Shown: positions 1 through 8,765, counted from the stretch's first letter. The stretch is 36,527 nt of DNA from Lacticaseibacillus hegangensis (GCF_003946465.1 NZ_RHOL01000026.1:1-36527); one strand, 5' to 3'. Notes: generated from the sequence alone by a model not told the origin. Program-made: numbers and translations.

Positions 1-10
1 TCATTTGACT

Positions 11-57
11 CCACCCGCACAGCGGGTGGTTTTGAGCCTCGCGCGTCTCCGCGCGAG
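11..57. repeat. Two GC-rich hairpins at the left edge
   Basis: Two adjacent perfect inverted repeats are visible. CCACCCGC/GCGGGTGG with a 3-nt loop lies at 11-30 and is followed on the plus strand by TTTT. CTCGCGCG/CGCGCGAG with a 4-nt loop lies at 38-57. The first may be a weak terminator for a plus-strand gene left of the window. The second has no T-tract. Their role is unknown. Confidence 0.4.
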
Positions 58-77
58 CCCGGCTAAAGCCTCTATAA

Positions 78-110
78 CCAAAAGCCGCGGTGCGAGTGCT
101 CCGCGGCTTT
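78..110 (-). terminator. Rho-independent terminator of alaS
   Basis: A perfect stem AAAGCCGCGG/CCGCGGCTTT with a 10-nt loop ends in TTTT when read on the minus strand. It lies 11 bp beyond the alaS stop codon. Confidence 0.85.
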
Positions 111-121
111 CAATTGACGCT

Positions 122-2761
122 TTACAAATTGGCAAGCGTGTCCTCGGCCTGCTTCAAGGCCGCAGGAATGCCATCGGCCTTCTTGCCGCCAGCCTGCGCC
201 ATGTCCGGCCGGCCGCCGCCACCGCCGCCGATCGCCGGGGCAATGGCCTTGATCAGGTCGCCGGCCTTCACGCCCTTGGCAATGGCCGCCTTGGACGCGG
301 CAACCAGTAAACTGACCTTGCCGCCGTTGGCCGTGGCCAAAACCAGCACATCGGATGCATTCTTATCGCGCCACTGGTCGGCCAGGTCGCGCAGCTCCTT
401 CATGCCAGCCACCTTCAGCTGCTTGGCGATCAGGGTAAACTGACCGGCCTTTTCTGCATCGTCGAAGATGCCGGCTGCCGCTTCGTTTGCCAGCTTCGCC
501 TGCAGGCCCTCAACCGTTTTCTGGCTAGCCTTGAGCTCCTGCTGCAGGCTTTCCACCTTGGCCGGCACGCCGTCCACGTGATCGATCTTCAACGTCCGAG
601 CCGTTTGCGCCAGCTCATCTTGCTGCTTGGTCAGATAATCGTAGGCCTCTTTGGACGTCACGGCCTCAATGCGCCGAATGCCGGCCCCGATCCCAGACTC
701 GCCGGTGATCTTGAACAGGCCAAGCGCGGCGGTGTTGGTCGGATGCGTGCCGCCATCGAACTCACGGTTAAAGTCGCCGATTGTCACGACGCGCACTGTG
801 TCGCCGTACTTGTCGCCGAACATCGCGATGGCACCTTGCTTTTTGGCCTCTTCAATCGGCATTTCCTTCCAGGTGATCGGCAGCTGCCGCCAGATCTGCT
901 GGTTGACGACCGTTTCGACCTCCCGCAGCTGTGCGTCTGTCACCTGGCCGAAGTTGGTGAAGTCGAACCGCAGATAGGTCGGCTCAACCAGCGAGCCCGC
1001 CTGGTGCGTGTGCTCGCCCAGCACCTGCCGCAGGGCCTGATCCAGTAGGTGAGTTGCGGTGTGGTTCATCGAGACCTTCTTGCGGCGCTCAACGTCAACT
1101 TTCAGCGTGTAGGTCTCACCCTTCTTCAAGGTGTTCTCGACCTCGACAGTGTGTAGGTTCTGACCATTTGGCGCGTGCTGAACGTCGGTGACCTTGGCCA
1201 CCACCGCGCCAGTCGCGTCAACAATTTCGCCGTGGTCGGCGACTTGACCGCCCATTTCGGCGTAAAACGGCGTCTGGTCAAAAATCAGCTGCGCCACGCC
1301 GCCGGTGACCCGGTCCTGCTCCTGATCATCCTGAATCAGGTCGGTCAACTTGGCATCGTCCTGCAGGTCAGTCCAACCCGTGAACTTGCTGGCGGTCTTA
1401 ATGGCCATCAGCGTTTTGTCCTGACTGCCCATTGACTGGGCATCGCCGCGAGCGGCGCGCGCCCGGGTCCGCTGGGCTTCCATGTTTGCTTCGTAACCGG
1501 TCATGTCGACGTCGATGCCCTGATCGGACGCGATTTCCTTGGTCAACTCAACCGGGAACCCGAACGTGTCAAACAGCTTGAAGGCCGTCGCCCCTGGCAC
1601 CACTGTTTCACCTTTAGCCTTGAGATCAGCAATGGTTTGGTTCAGCAGGTTCAGGCCGGCATCCAAGGTCTCAGCGAAGCGGTCCTCTTCCGACCGGATG
1701 ACCTTTTGGATGAATGCCTTGTTGCGGTTGATCTCCGGGTAGTAGCTTTCCATGATGTCACCAACGACTGGCACCAGCTTGTACAGGAATGCGTCCTTGA
1801 TGCCGAGCCGGCGTCCGTTGACGGCCGCGCGGCGAATCAGGCGACGCAGCACATAGCCGCGGCCCTCATTGCTTGGCAGGGCACCGTCGCCGATGGCAAA
1901 CGTCACCGTCCGGGCGTGATCGGCAATGATTTTAAAGGCCACATCATCGCGGCCGCCCTTGCCATAGGTCTTACCGGCTGAAAGCTTTTCAGTTGCCTTG
2001 ATGATCGGCAGGAACAAGTCGGTTTCGAAGTTGGTCTTGGTGCCTTGAATGACCGAAACCAGGCGCTCCAGGCCCATCCCGGTATCAATATTTTTGTGCG
2101 GCTGGTCGACGTAGCGGCCATCCGGCAGGTGGTTGTACTGGGAGAACACAATGTTCCAGATCTCTTCGTAGCGCTCGTTTTCGCCGCCCGGATAGCTTTC
2201 CGGATCGTCTTCCGGCAGGTTGTTGAAGCTCTGGCCGCGGTCGTAAAAGATTTCGGTATCCGGGCCAGATGGACCCTCGCCGATGTCCCAGAAGTTGTCT
2301 TCGACTTCGTAAATGTGCGAGGCCGGCACGCCGGTTTGCTCCCACAAGGCCTTCGCGTCCTTATCTTTCGGGTAAACGGTGACGTACAGCTTGTCCTTGT
2401 CCAGCCCCAGCCACTTGTCCGAAGTCAGAAATTCCCAGGCCCACGGAATGACCTCTTTTTTGAAGTAGTCACCAACACTGAAGTTACCGAGCATTTCAAA
2501 GAAGGTCAGATGCCGCGCCGTTTTGCCGACATTCTCAATATCGTTGGTGCGAATCGACTTCTGCGCATTCGTGATCCGCGGGTTCTTCGGGATCACCGTG
2601 CCGTCGAAGTACTTCTTCAGGGTCGCGACCCCGGAGTTGATCCAAAGCAAGGTCGGGTCGTCCACTGGGATCAGGCTGGCACTGGGCTCAACCGAGTGTC
2701 CTTTGGATTTGAAAAAGTCGAGAAACATCTGGCGAATTTCGCCGCTTGAAAGTTTTTTCAT
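122..2761 (-). CDS. alaS: Alanyl-tRNA synthetase (AlaRS)
   Basis: This class II synthetase charges tRNA-Ala with alanine in the cytosol and edits mischarged Ser and Gly. The 879-residue product has the usual full length. It has the N-terminal catalytic domain (starting KKLSSGEIRQMFLDFF), the editing domain with the HxxxH metal motif (H567, H571), and the C-terminal C-Ala domain with a run of glycines (GGGGGGRPDM). The start at 2761 is chosen because a strong GGAGG lies just upstream; the open frame extends further but into the T-box leader. The second editing-site metal motif, usually CGGTH, reads DGGTH here, with Asp at 669 in place of Cys. The gene stands alone behind a T-box leader and a consensus promoter. 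Confidence 0.97.
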   Translation of the reverse strand: MKKLSSGEIRQMFLDFFKSKGHSVEPSASLIPVDDPTLLWINSGVATLKKYFDGTVIPKNPRITNAQKSIRTNDIENVGKTARHLTFFEMLGNFSVGDYFKKEVIPWAWEFLTSDKWLGLDKDKLYVTVYPKDKDAKALWEQTGVPASHIYEVEDNFWDIGEGPSGPDTEIFYDRGQSFNNLPEDDPESYPGGENERYEEIWNIVFSQYNHLPDGRYVDQPHKNIDTGMGLERLVSVIQGTKTNFETDLFLPIIKATEKLSAGKTYGKGGRDDVAFKIIADHARTVTFAIGDGALPSNEGRGYVLRRLIRRAAVNGRRLGIKDAFLYKLVPVVGDIMESYYPEINRNKAFIQKVIRSEEDRFAETLDAGLNLLNQTIADLKAKGETVVPGATAFKLFDTFGFPVELTKEIASDQGIDVDMTGYEANMEAQRTRARAARGDAQSMGSQDKTLMAIKTASKFTGWTDLQDDAKLTDLIQDDQEQDRVTGGVAQLIFDQTPFYAEMGGQVADHGEIVDATGAVVAKVTDVQHAPNGQNLHTVEVENTLKKGETYTLKVDVERRKKVSMNHTATHLLDQALRQVLGEHTHQAGSLVEPTYLRFDFTNFGQVTDAQLREVETVVNQQIWRQLPITWKEMPIEEAKKQGAIAMFGDKYGDTVRVVTIGDFNREFDGGTHPTNTAALGLFKITGESGIGAGIRRIEAVTSKEAYDYLTKQQDELAQTARTLKIDHVDGVPAKVESLQQELKASQKTVEGLQAKLANEAAAGIFDDAEKAGQFTLIAKQLKVAGMKELRDLADQWRDKNASDVLVLATANGGKVSLLVAASKAAIAKGVKAGDLIKAIAPAIGGGGGGRPDMAQAGGKKADGIPAALKQAEDTLANL

Positions 2762-2782
2762 GCTGTCCTCCTTGGCAAAAGA

Positions 2783-2969
2783 AAAAACACCGCTGCTTTC
2801 CAAGGACGCTTGCGCGCGGTACCACCTTGGTTGCAACGATGTTGGTCGTTTACCACTTCATTAATTTGATTATCTTCTTCAGATCAGGGAGCACAAACGC
2901 CCGTCCCTATCGCCTCACAGCACCCGGCGACTTTCTGAAAGTGGGCAACACGCTTGCATATCCTAACAA
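2783..2969 (-). promoter_or_regulatory. T-box leader of alaS
   Basis: The minus strand carries the hallmark T-box sequence GGTGGTACCGCG at 2815-2826. The end of that motif (ACCGC) can pair with GCGGT just upstream of a run of six T (2782-2787), forming the terminator that competes with the antiterminator. The predicted transcript starts near 2969, which gives a leader of about 185 nt before the terminator. A GCT triplet at 2890-2892 is a candidate alanine specifier, but I have not folded stem I. From the family, uncharged tRNA-Ala should stabilise the antiterminator and switch alaS on. Confidence 0.9.
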
Positions 2970-2975
2970 AGAATC

Positions 2976-3004
2976 ATTATACGAACCGGGTCAGGCGGTG
3001 TCAA
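2976..3004 (-). promoter_or_regulatory. Consensus sigma-A promoter of alaS
   Basis: On the minus strand, TTGACA (2999-3004) and TATAAT (2976-2981) are separated by exactly 17 nt. Both hexamers match the consensus fully. The promoter ends 20 bp short of the preceding stop codon at 3025. Confidence 0.92.
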
Positions 3005-3024
3005 CAGTCCGGGTGCCGCCAGGC

Positions 3025-3960
3025 CTACTTCAACTCGACCTTGGCGATTTTACGGTACCGCATGGTTTTGAACTCACCCAGCCGCGAGCGGTAAAACGGC
3101 GACAGCGGCAGCAAGTCCGGCCCTTCAGCTCCAGCCGCGACAGGCGCGCTTTTGGCAAAGGCGCTGCGCACCAGCTCGGCGCCTTCACGCTCGGCCGGTA
3201 CGGTCAGGCCGAATCGGTTCGGAACGTACCGCATCCCCGGATCCGGCAGCCGGTTGCCCCAGCCAAACAGCGAATCCAGCCCGCCGCCCATCAGATACTC
3301 GTACTCGCGCTCGTCCGGCAGCGCAAAGCCGAACCCGGACAGGCGCTTGACCAGCGCCGCCTGGTCCCAGTCTTGTTTGACCGCGACCTGATAGGCGTGT
3401 TCGCCGGCCAGGCGCAGCACCACTGTCTCGTTTTCCAGGCGCGGCGGAAAATTGCCGGTCGCGGCCGGCGCCAGACCAACAGTCTTCGGTCGCAACAGCG
3501 CCAGCACCTGGTTTTTCACCGCCACGTAAGCGAAGTGATCCCCGGAAAAAACCTGGGTGGTCAAGTCGATCGTGCCGATGACAGCCTCGCCAGTAAGCAC
3601 ACTGGCGCGCGCCACCAGCATCGGCGGCATGTCGCGCACCGCCGCCGGGCTGAGATGCCGCTGGCCGGCTTCTTCACTAACGCCGAGTGCTGTCAAAACA
3701 CCCTGCATCTCGGCTGGCACCGGCTGCTTGACGCCGAGTGCGACCTGGCGCATCCCCGGCACAAATCGCATCCATTCCCCGCCAATCAGAATATCGAAGG
3801 TGCTCAGGTGATTGCCGAAGTAATCCACGGCGACCGGCACGATGGCATCGACTGACAGCAGCGGACTGAGAAAATAACGGCTCAGCTGAGTGGCGATGAA
3901 ACGCTGGCGCTCAGGCGGCAGTGCGTTCCACTCTGCAAGCATCAGGTCGACTTTTGGCAT
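3025..3960 (-). CDS. Cysteine-free protein with a degenerate FGE/SUMF1-like fold
   Basis: The function is not recognised. The 311-residue product has no signal peptide or membrane segment and no cysteine. Several pieces match the layout of the formylglycine-generating-enzyme (FGE-sulfatase) family: FVPG near the start (66-69, like the family's FIPGG), then LPDEREYEYLMGGG (214-227, like LPTEAEWEYAARGG), GWGN (233-236, like PWGN), PNRFGL (247-252) and a terminal RSRLG...RYR. Catalytic FGEs need cysteines, so this is probably a non-catalytic relative; that assignment is inference from motif order. The start at 3960 is set by AAAGGAGG upstream. It lies 30 bp after the cshB-type gene, so it is probably the last gene of that transcript. 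I see no terminator after it. Confidence 0.7.
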   Translation of the reverse strand: MPKVDLMLAEWNALPPERQRFIATQLSRYFLSPLLSVDAIVPVAVDYFGNHLSTFDILIGGEWMRFVPGMRQVALGVKQPVPAEMQGVLTALGVSEEAGQRHLSPAAVRDMPPMLVARASVLTGEAVIGTIDLTTQVFSGDHFAYVAVKNQVLALLRPKTVGLAPAATGNFPPRLENETVVLRLAGEHAYQVAVKQDWDQAALVKRLSGFGFALPDEREYEYLMGGGLDSLFGWGNRLPDPGMRYVPNRFGLTVPAEREGAELVRSAFAKSAPVAAGAEGPDLLPLSPFYRSRLGEFKTMRYRKIAKVELK

Positions 3961-3990
3961 GGCGTCCTCCTTTAACTGCACGGCACTGGC

Positions 3991-5337
3991 TTAGTTTCGC
4001 TCTTTTTTGGCCTTGCGTGCGGACCGCGCGGAATTGCGTTTTTCGACGCGGTTATTGAACCAGGCCTCTTTTTCCGCAGCCTTGCGAATCTTCTTCTTGT
4101 AGCCGGGCATCTTCTTCTTGGCTTCCTTGGCGGCCATGCCGGCGATCTTACCAGACACCGGCGCGGCCTTCTTCTGCCGGCGAATCCGGCGGTTACGGTC
4201 ATAGGTATCGACCAGCTCGCCGTTCTTCAGCGCCTTGGGGGTGAAGTGCACACCCAGGTGCTCCAGCTCGGCGATTTGGGCCTCCTGCCCGGGTTCGTAC
4301 AGCGTGACCGCCGTGCCAGGTTGACCATTGCGGCCGGTACGCCCGACGCGGTGGATGAAGAACTCGTTGTCCTTAGGCAGTTCGGCGTTGATCACCAGCG
4401 AGACGCCATCAATGTCGATGCCCCGCGATGCCAGATCCGTGGCGACCACGTACTGGTACTTGAGCTCGCCGATCTGCTTCATCACCTGTCGCCGACGCCG
4501 CGGTTCGACGTCGCCATGAATCTTGGCCACTTTCAGGCCCTGATCGGTCAGGTACTGGTGCAGCGCATCGACGTGAGTCTTGGTGTTGGCAAAAATCAGC
4601 ACCAAAAATGGTTCACCCATGGTTGCCAGCTTGTAGATCAAGGCGTTGCGGTCGCGGGCCGGGACCTGGATCAGGTCGTTTTGCACCGTGTCGGCAATGA
4701 CGGTTTTGGGCTTGAGTTCGATCACCGTGGGATTAGCCATGTACTTCTTCAAAAACGGCTGGAGCTTTTGCGGGATGGTGGCGGAAAAAACGGCCATTTG
4801 CAGGTCTTCACCGAACTGGCCGGCAATTTGGTCGACGGTGGTCAAAAAGCCCATGTCCAGTGTCATGTCCGCCTCATCGACGACAAACATCTTGGCCGTG
4901 TACGCGGTCAGCGCGTGATCGGAGATCAGATCCAGCAGGCGGCCCGGGGTGCCGATGGCAACATGGGGCTGCTTGCTTTCAAGCTTGTCTTCCTGCCGGC
5001 TCTTGTCGGTGCCGCCGACGTAGCGCTGAATGCGCAGCTGCGGTTCAAACTGAGCCAGGTCAGTGGCCACTTCGTAAAGCTGGTCGGCCAGTTCGCGCGA
5101 TGGCGCAGTGATCACCAGCTGGACGTCATCTTGCGTCAAGTCGATGCGAGTCAGCAGCGGCAGTAAGAAGGCGTGCGTTTTGCCGGAGCCGGTTTGGCTT
5201 TGGCCAACCACGCTTTCGCCGCGCAGCAGGGCCGGGATCACTTTTTCTTGAATCGGGGTCGGGGCGTTGATGTGCTCAGCGTCCAGCGCCTTGAGCAAAA
5301 ATGGCGCCAGTTGGTATTGCTTAAATTGATTGGTCAT
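3991..5337 (-). CDS. cshB: DEAD-box ATP-dependent RNA helicase, CshB type
   Basis: This 448-residue cytosolic RNA helicase probably acts in ribosome assembly or mRNA turnover at low temperature. All family motifs are visible in order: the Q motif (APTPIQ), motif I (SQTGSGKT), Ia (APSREL), Ib (GTPGR), II (DEAD), III (SAT), V (ATDLASRGIDID) and VI (HRVGRTGRNG). The last 55 residues form a Lys/Arg-rich basic tail (KKAAPVSGKIAGMAAKEAKKK and on), typical of RNA-tethering extensions. Length and tail resemble B. subtilis CshB (YqfR); the exact orthology is inferred. It follows the nrnA-type gene by 6 bp, which points to one transcript. Confidence 0.93.
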   Translation of the reverse strand: MTNQFKQYQLAPFLLKALDAEHINAPTPIQEKVIPALLRGESVVGQSQTGSGKTHAFLLPLLTRIDLTQDDVQLVITAPSRELADQLYEVATDLAQFEPQLRIQRYVGGTDKSRQEDKLESKQPHVAIGTPGRLLDLISDHALTAYTAKMFVVDEADMTLDMGFLTTVDQIAGQFGEDLQMAVFSATIPQKLQPFLKKYMANPTVIELKPKTVIADTVQNDLIQVPARDRNALIYKLATMGEPFLVLIFANTKTHVDALHQYLTDQGLKVAKIHGDVEPRRRRQVMKQIGELKYQYVVATDLASRGIDIDGVSLVINAELPKDNEFFIHRVGRTGRNGQPGTAVTLYEPGQEAQIAELEHLGVHFTPKALKNGELVDTYDRNRRIRRQKKAAPVSGKIAGMAAKEAKKKMPGYKKKIRKAAEKEAWFNNRVEKRNSARSARKAKKERN

Positions 5338-5343
5338 GTTGTC

Positions 5344-6294
5344 CTACTTTCTAAACTCTGCGGTCAGTTCGTCAAGCTCATGCGTGATCTGGGCAATTTC
5401 CGTCGTGTCTTCCGCCTTGGCGCCGCTGGCTAAGGGGTGACCGCCGCCGCGGTGCGCCTTAGCCAGGCCATTAATGACAGGGCCTTTGGAACGCAGGTTG
5501 ACACGGTACGGTTCATCGCCGGCTTGTTCTAGAAACAGCGCCCAGGCCTGAACTTCACCAAGCCGGCCCGGGGTGCCCACAGCAGCGTGCACCTCGTCGG
5601 GCTGGAGGCCCAGCTTCTCGGTTTCGGCAAGCGGGATCGTCACCGTCGCCGCGCCGCTATCGGTGATCGTCATGTGATCGAAAATGTAGCTTTGCAGCTT
5701 TGCCTGGGCGAAGGTCATCGCGTTCATGCGGTTGTTCAACCCTGCTGGATCAAAGTCCTCCTGGATCAGTCGCGCAGCCGCGGCCAGCGTGTGGGGCATC
5801 GTGTTATTAAAGCGGAACCGGCCCGTGTCACCGACAATGCCGGCGTACAGCAGGCGGGCACTTGCCGCCGTCAGAAACAGCTTGCGGTCGGAGCCTTGAA
5901 TCAGGTCGAAAATCATCTCCGACACTGAGCTGGCGTCCTCGTCGACCCACTGCAGGTCGCCGTATGCGTCATCGTTCGGGTGATGATCAATTTTGATCAG
6001 CATCGCCCCGCGGTCAAAGCGATCATCGGACACCCGCGGCCGGTCAGCCGTGTCGCACACAATTACCAGCGCCCCTTGGTAAGTCTCATCGGGCACGTCC
6101 TGCATCGTGCTCAGCCAGTCCAAATCGCCGACCGAACCGCCCACCTGGTACACGTGCTTGCTGGGATAGGCCGCGCGAATCGCGGCCGCCAGTCCGCCTT
6201 GCGAGCCCAGCGCGTCGGGATCCGGCTTGACATGCCGGTGAATGAGAATGGTGTCGTAGCTTTGAATTGCTTCCAGAATTTTTGCTTGAATCAT
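5344..6294 (-). CDS. nrnA: DHH/DHHA1 phosphoesterase, NrnA type (nano-RNase / pAp phosphatase)
   Basis: The 316-residue product belongs to the DHH family that degrades 2-5 nt RNAs and dephosphorylates 3'-phosphoadenosine 5'-phosphate. Relatives also cleave pApA, the breakdown product of c-di-AMP. Visible metal-binding motifs are HVKPDPDA (21-28), VCDTAD near 84 and the DHH signature IDHHPND near 107. The C-terminal DHHA1 substrate domain has RSKG and GGGHPLASGA. The ATG overlaps the stop of the upstream DRTGG/CBS gene by 4 nt (ATGA), implying translational coupling. The same two families are neighbours in B. subtilis (ytoI-nrnA). Confidence 0.93.
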   Translation of the reverse strand: MIQAKILEAIQSYDTILIHRHVKPDPDALGSQGGLAAAIRAAYPSKHVYQVGGSVGDLDWLSTMQDVPDETYQGALVIVCDTADRPRVSDDRFDRGAMLIKIDHHPNDDAYGDLQWVDEDASSVSEMIFDLIQGSDRKLFLTAASARLLYAGIVGDTGRFRFNNTMPHTLAAAARLIQEDFDPAGLNNRMNAMTFAQAKLQSYIFDHMTITDSGAATVTIPLAETEKLGLQPDEVHAAVGTPGRLGEVQAWALFLEQAGDEPYRVNLRSKGPVINGLAKAHRGGGHPLASGAKAEDTTEIAQITHELDELTAEFRK

Positions 6295-7616
6295 CGTGTT
6301 GTCCTTTCTAATAACTGACAGGTGGTTAAAGCTAGTGCCGCCAGCATGCCATCCGCCGAAAGTGCCACTTCAAATACAGCGGTGTGCGAGTTCAGTTCCA
6401 GCGTTTTGACTGTCACATGAATGGTCGCCTCCAGCTGAATCGGCCGAAACGCGTGCAATGACAGCTGTTCGATCAGCACGTTGCGCCGCCCCTCGGCGTT
6501 GAGAAAATGGGTCACCGCATAATTGACGATTTCATTGGTCACGCCGAAACTCAGCGTTCCCAGCTTATTCATCATCATCGGCGTGGTCACCAGCGTGTAC
6601 GCTGCGCTTTGCGGCGATTCAGAAGGTGCTGGGGTGACCGCGGCGGCCACCGAATCGGCGATCGTCGTGCCCTGAGAGCTGCTGCCAAGCTCCGCCAGCG
6701 CCGAATAAACCGCCCCGCGGGTGACGATGCCCAATAGATGCCAGTCATCATCGACCACGGGGAGCACTGAGAGCCCGTTGCCCTGCATCATGTGACCGAC
6801 TGCGGTGACCCCCAGGTACGGCCGCACAGTGATTGCATCCTTGCTCATGACGCGCTCCAAGAGGGTGCTGGGCTTTTTGCCGGCAACTTGCTTTTTACCG
6901 ACCATGCCCACCAGCCGGCCGGTCGGCGTGACAATTGGCAAGGCAAAATCGTTGCGCCCGGCGCGGAGCTTCGTGAAATCAGCCACGGTTTGATCAGGGG
7001 CGCCGGTTTGCACGTCATCAGAAAGCGGCGTATAGATCGCCGCAATCGTCAGAATGTCTTGCTTGATTGCCTGATCGGACAGCGCCCGGTTGATCATGGT
7101 CGCCACGGTAAACGTGTCGTGCGCAGTTTGCATGACGGGCAACTCCATCTCGTTACCCAGCCGGATCACCCGGTCGGTCGTTGCAAAGCCGCCAGTGATC
7201 AGAACCGCCGCCCCGTTTTGCAGGGCGAGCATCTGCGCGTCCTCGCGGTTGCCGACGATCACCACCGAATTTTTGGTGATATAACGCAGCATTTCATCCG
7301 GGGTCATCGCCCCGATCACGAACTTGTCCAAATGCTTCGGCAAACCGGCTGAACCGCCCAAGACCTTGGCGTCCGTCAGCGAAAGCAGGCCGCGAAACGT
7401 CAGCGAATCGATATTGTTGAGCGGTTTTTGCTCGATGCGGATCGTGCCGACCCGTTCGATGGTCGACACCAACCCAGTGGTTTCCGCCTCTTTGATTGCC
7501 CGGTAAGCTGTTCCTTCTGAGACGTGCTGCTCTCTGGCAACGGCCCTGACGGAGATTTTGGAGCCCACCGGCAAACTGCCGATGTAGGCTAGGATCTGTT
7601 CATGTTTGGTGGCCAT
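6291..7616 (-). CDS. HTH-DRTGG-CBS-HotDog regulator-like protein (YtoI type)
   Basis: The 441-residue product has four domains in order. An N-terminal winged-helix-like HTH comes first (about 1-65, VREQHVSEGTAYRAIKEAE region). A DRTGG domain follows (about 70-180; the motif is degenerate, ITGGFATTD near 140). Then come a CBS pair (about 185-310, with LVGMVGKK and LLGIVTRG) and a C-terminal HotDog/thioesterase-like domain (about 330-441). CBS pairs bind adenine nucleotides; the actual ligand and target are not known to me. The start at 7616 is the internal ATG that begins MATKHEQIL. A GTGAGG ribosome site precedes it, and the longer frame would start inside the promoter. It is the first gene of the nrnA-cshB transcript and overlaps nrnA by 4 nt. 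Confidence 0.88.
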   Translation of the reverse strand: MATKHEQILAYIGSLPVGSKISVRAVAREQHVSEGTAYRAIKEAETTGLVSTIERVGTIRIEQKPLNNIDSLTFRGLLSLTDAKVLGGSAGLPKHLDKFVIGAMTPDEMLRYITKNSVVIVGNREDAQMLALQNGAAVLITGGFATTDRVIRLGNEMELPVMQTAHDTFTVATMINRALSDQAIKQDILTIAAIYTPLSDDVQTGAPDQTVADFTKLRAGRNDFALPIVTPTGRLVGMVGKKQVAGKKPSTLLERVMSKDAITVRPYLGVTAVGHMMQGNGLSVLPVVDDDWHLLGIVTRGAVYSALAELGSSSQGTTIADSVAAAVTPAPSESPQSAAYTLVTTPMMMNKLGTLSFGVTNEIVNYAVTHFLNAEGRRNVLIEQLSLHAFRPIQLEATIHVTVKTLELNSHTAVFEVALSADGMLAALALTTCQLLERTTR

Positions 7617-7646
7617 AGACGAAGCCTCACTTCCCGCTTTTTCTGT

Positions 7647-7655
7647 AGTATAACA
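7647..7655 (-). promoter_or_regulatory. Extended -10 promoter of the DRTGG/CBS gene
   Basis: TGTTATACT reads on the minus strand as a TGn extension plus TATACT (7647-7652), about 31 bp before the ATG. No well-spaced -35 box is seen, as is common for extended -10 promoters. Confidence 0.55.
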
Positions 7656-7667
7656 CATGTCGAGCTG

Positions 7668-8765
7668 TTATATAGGCAGGTCAATATTCTCGTATTGCTG
7701 CGGGTCCAGACCGGTCACAGTGATTCCCAGCAGGCGGATCTGGGCAGGCTGCTCGGTGTCTTCGCGCCACAGCTGCCAGGCCGCGTCCAGGATGGACTTG
7801 GCGGTGCGGTAGTAATGATCGGAGGTCTGCCGCCGGGTTTGCGTGTTGAAGTCCCCATCGCGCACTTTCAGCACCACGGTTTTGCCGTGCATTTGCTTTT
7901 TGGCCAAGGCCGCAGCGACCATGGCCGCCAGCTTTTCCAGCTGTGTGCGCACAGCGGCTTCGCTGGTCAAAAAGGCGCGGTAAGTCCGTTCCTTGCCAAT
8001 TGACTTGGCCGTGCGCACCAGCACCGGCCGGTTGTCGATGCCCAGGGCGTGGCGGTACAGCTCATAGCCCATCTTGCCCATCTTCGCGATCAGGCGGTCC
8101 TGTCCGAAGGCCCGCAAGCTCGCCCCGTCGGTGATTCCCAGATCCTGCAGCAGCGGGGCCGTCTTTTTCCCGACACCGCGAAATTCCTCAATCGGCAGTC
8201 GGTCCAAAAACAACTGCGCCTGCTCCGGCAGGATCACGGTGCGCCCACGCGGCTTGTTGTACTCGGAGGCTTCCTTGGCCAAAAACTTGTTGTACGACAA
8301 GCCAATCGAGCTGCTCAGCGCGGTTTGCTGGCGGATCTGGTCCTGCAGCCACAGCGCCAGCTCAATGGTGGTGTGAAAATCGTGATTGGCCGTGACATCC
8401 AAGTACGCCTCGTCCAGCGCTACCGGCTCGATCAAGTCTGTCACCTGATGAAACAGCTGGTGGATCTGGTGGGACACCGCGCGGTATTTTTCAAAGTCCG
8501 GCGTCTTAAACGTCAGCAGCTTGGCCGGTACCAGCTTCAACGCCTCGTTGGCCGGCATCGCCGAGTGCACGCCGTACTGGCGCGCCACGTAATTGGCCGT
8601 CGTCACCACGCCCTTGCCACCGGTTTGCCGCGGGTCGTGCGCCATCACCAGTGCCCGGGCCTTTAAGCTGGGGTCGTCGCGCTCTTCGATGGACGCATAA
8701 AACGCGTCCATGTCCACATGCACAATTTTGCGCGACGTGTCGTTTTGCAGTGGGATCTCCAGCAT
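7668..8765 (-). CDS. dinB: DNA polymerase IV (Y-family translesion polymerase)
   Basis: This error-prone polymerase copies past damaged bases. The 365-residue product shows the Y-family palm motifs: VDMDAFYASIE near the start, with the catalytic Asp, and the second acidic pair in ALDEAYLDVT near 105. A helix-hairpin-helix thumb region follows (FRGVGKKTAPLLQDLGI), then a little-finger domain. There is no obvious beta-clamp peptide at the very C terminus. The start at 8765 is chosen for the AAAGGAGG just upstream; a longer frame would run into the zwf terminator. That terminator ends only 20 bp before this ATG, so dinB has no room for a promoter of its own there. I see no LexA box. Confidence 0.93.
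   Translation of the reverse strand: MLEIPLQNDTSRKIVHVDMDAFYASIEERDDPSLKARALVMAHDPRQTGGKGVVTTANYVARQYGVHSAMPANEALKLVPAKLLTFKTPDFEKYRAVSHQIHQLFHQVTDLIEPVALDEAYLDVTANHDFHTTIELALWLQDQIRQQTALSSSIGLSYNKFLAKEASEYNKPRGRTVILPEQAQLFLDRLPIEEFRGVGKKTAPLLQDLGITDGASLRAFGQDRLIAKMGKMGYELYRHALGIDNRPVLVRTAKSIGKERTYRAFLTSEAAVRTQLEKLAAMVAAALAKKQMHGKTVVLKVRDGDFNTQTRRQTSDHYYRTAKSILDAAWQLWREDTEQPAQIRLLGITVTGLDPQQYENIDLPI

Noticed and set aside
2746-3855. Plus-strand open frame spanning the alaS T-box and the FGE-like gene
   Set aside because: It runs antisense to a clear T-box, a consensus promoter and a real gene; composition is Arg/Gln/His-rich as in shadow frames.
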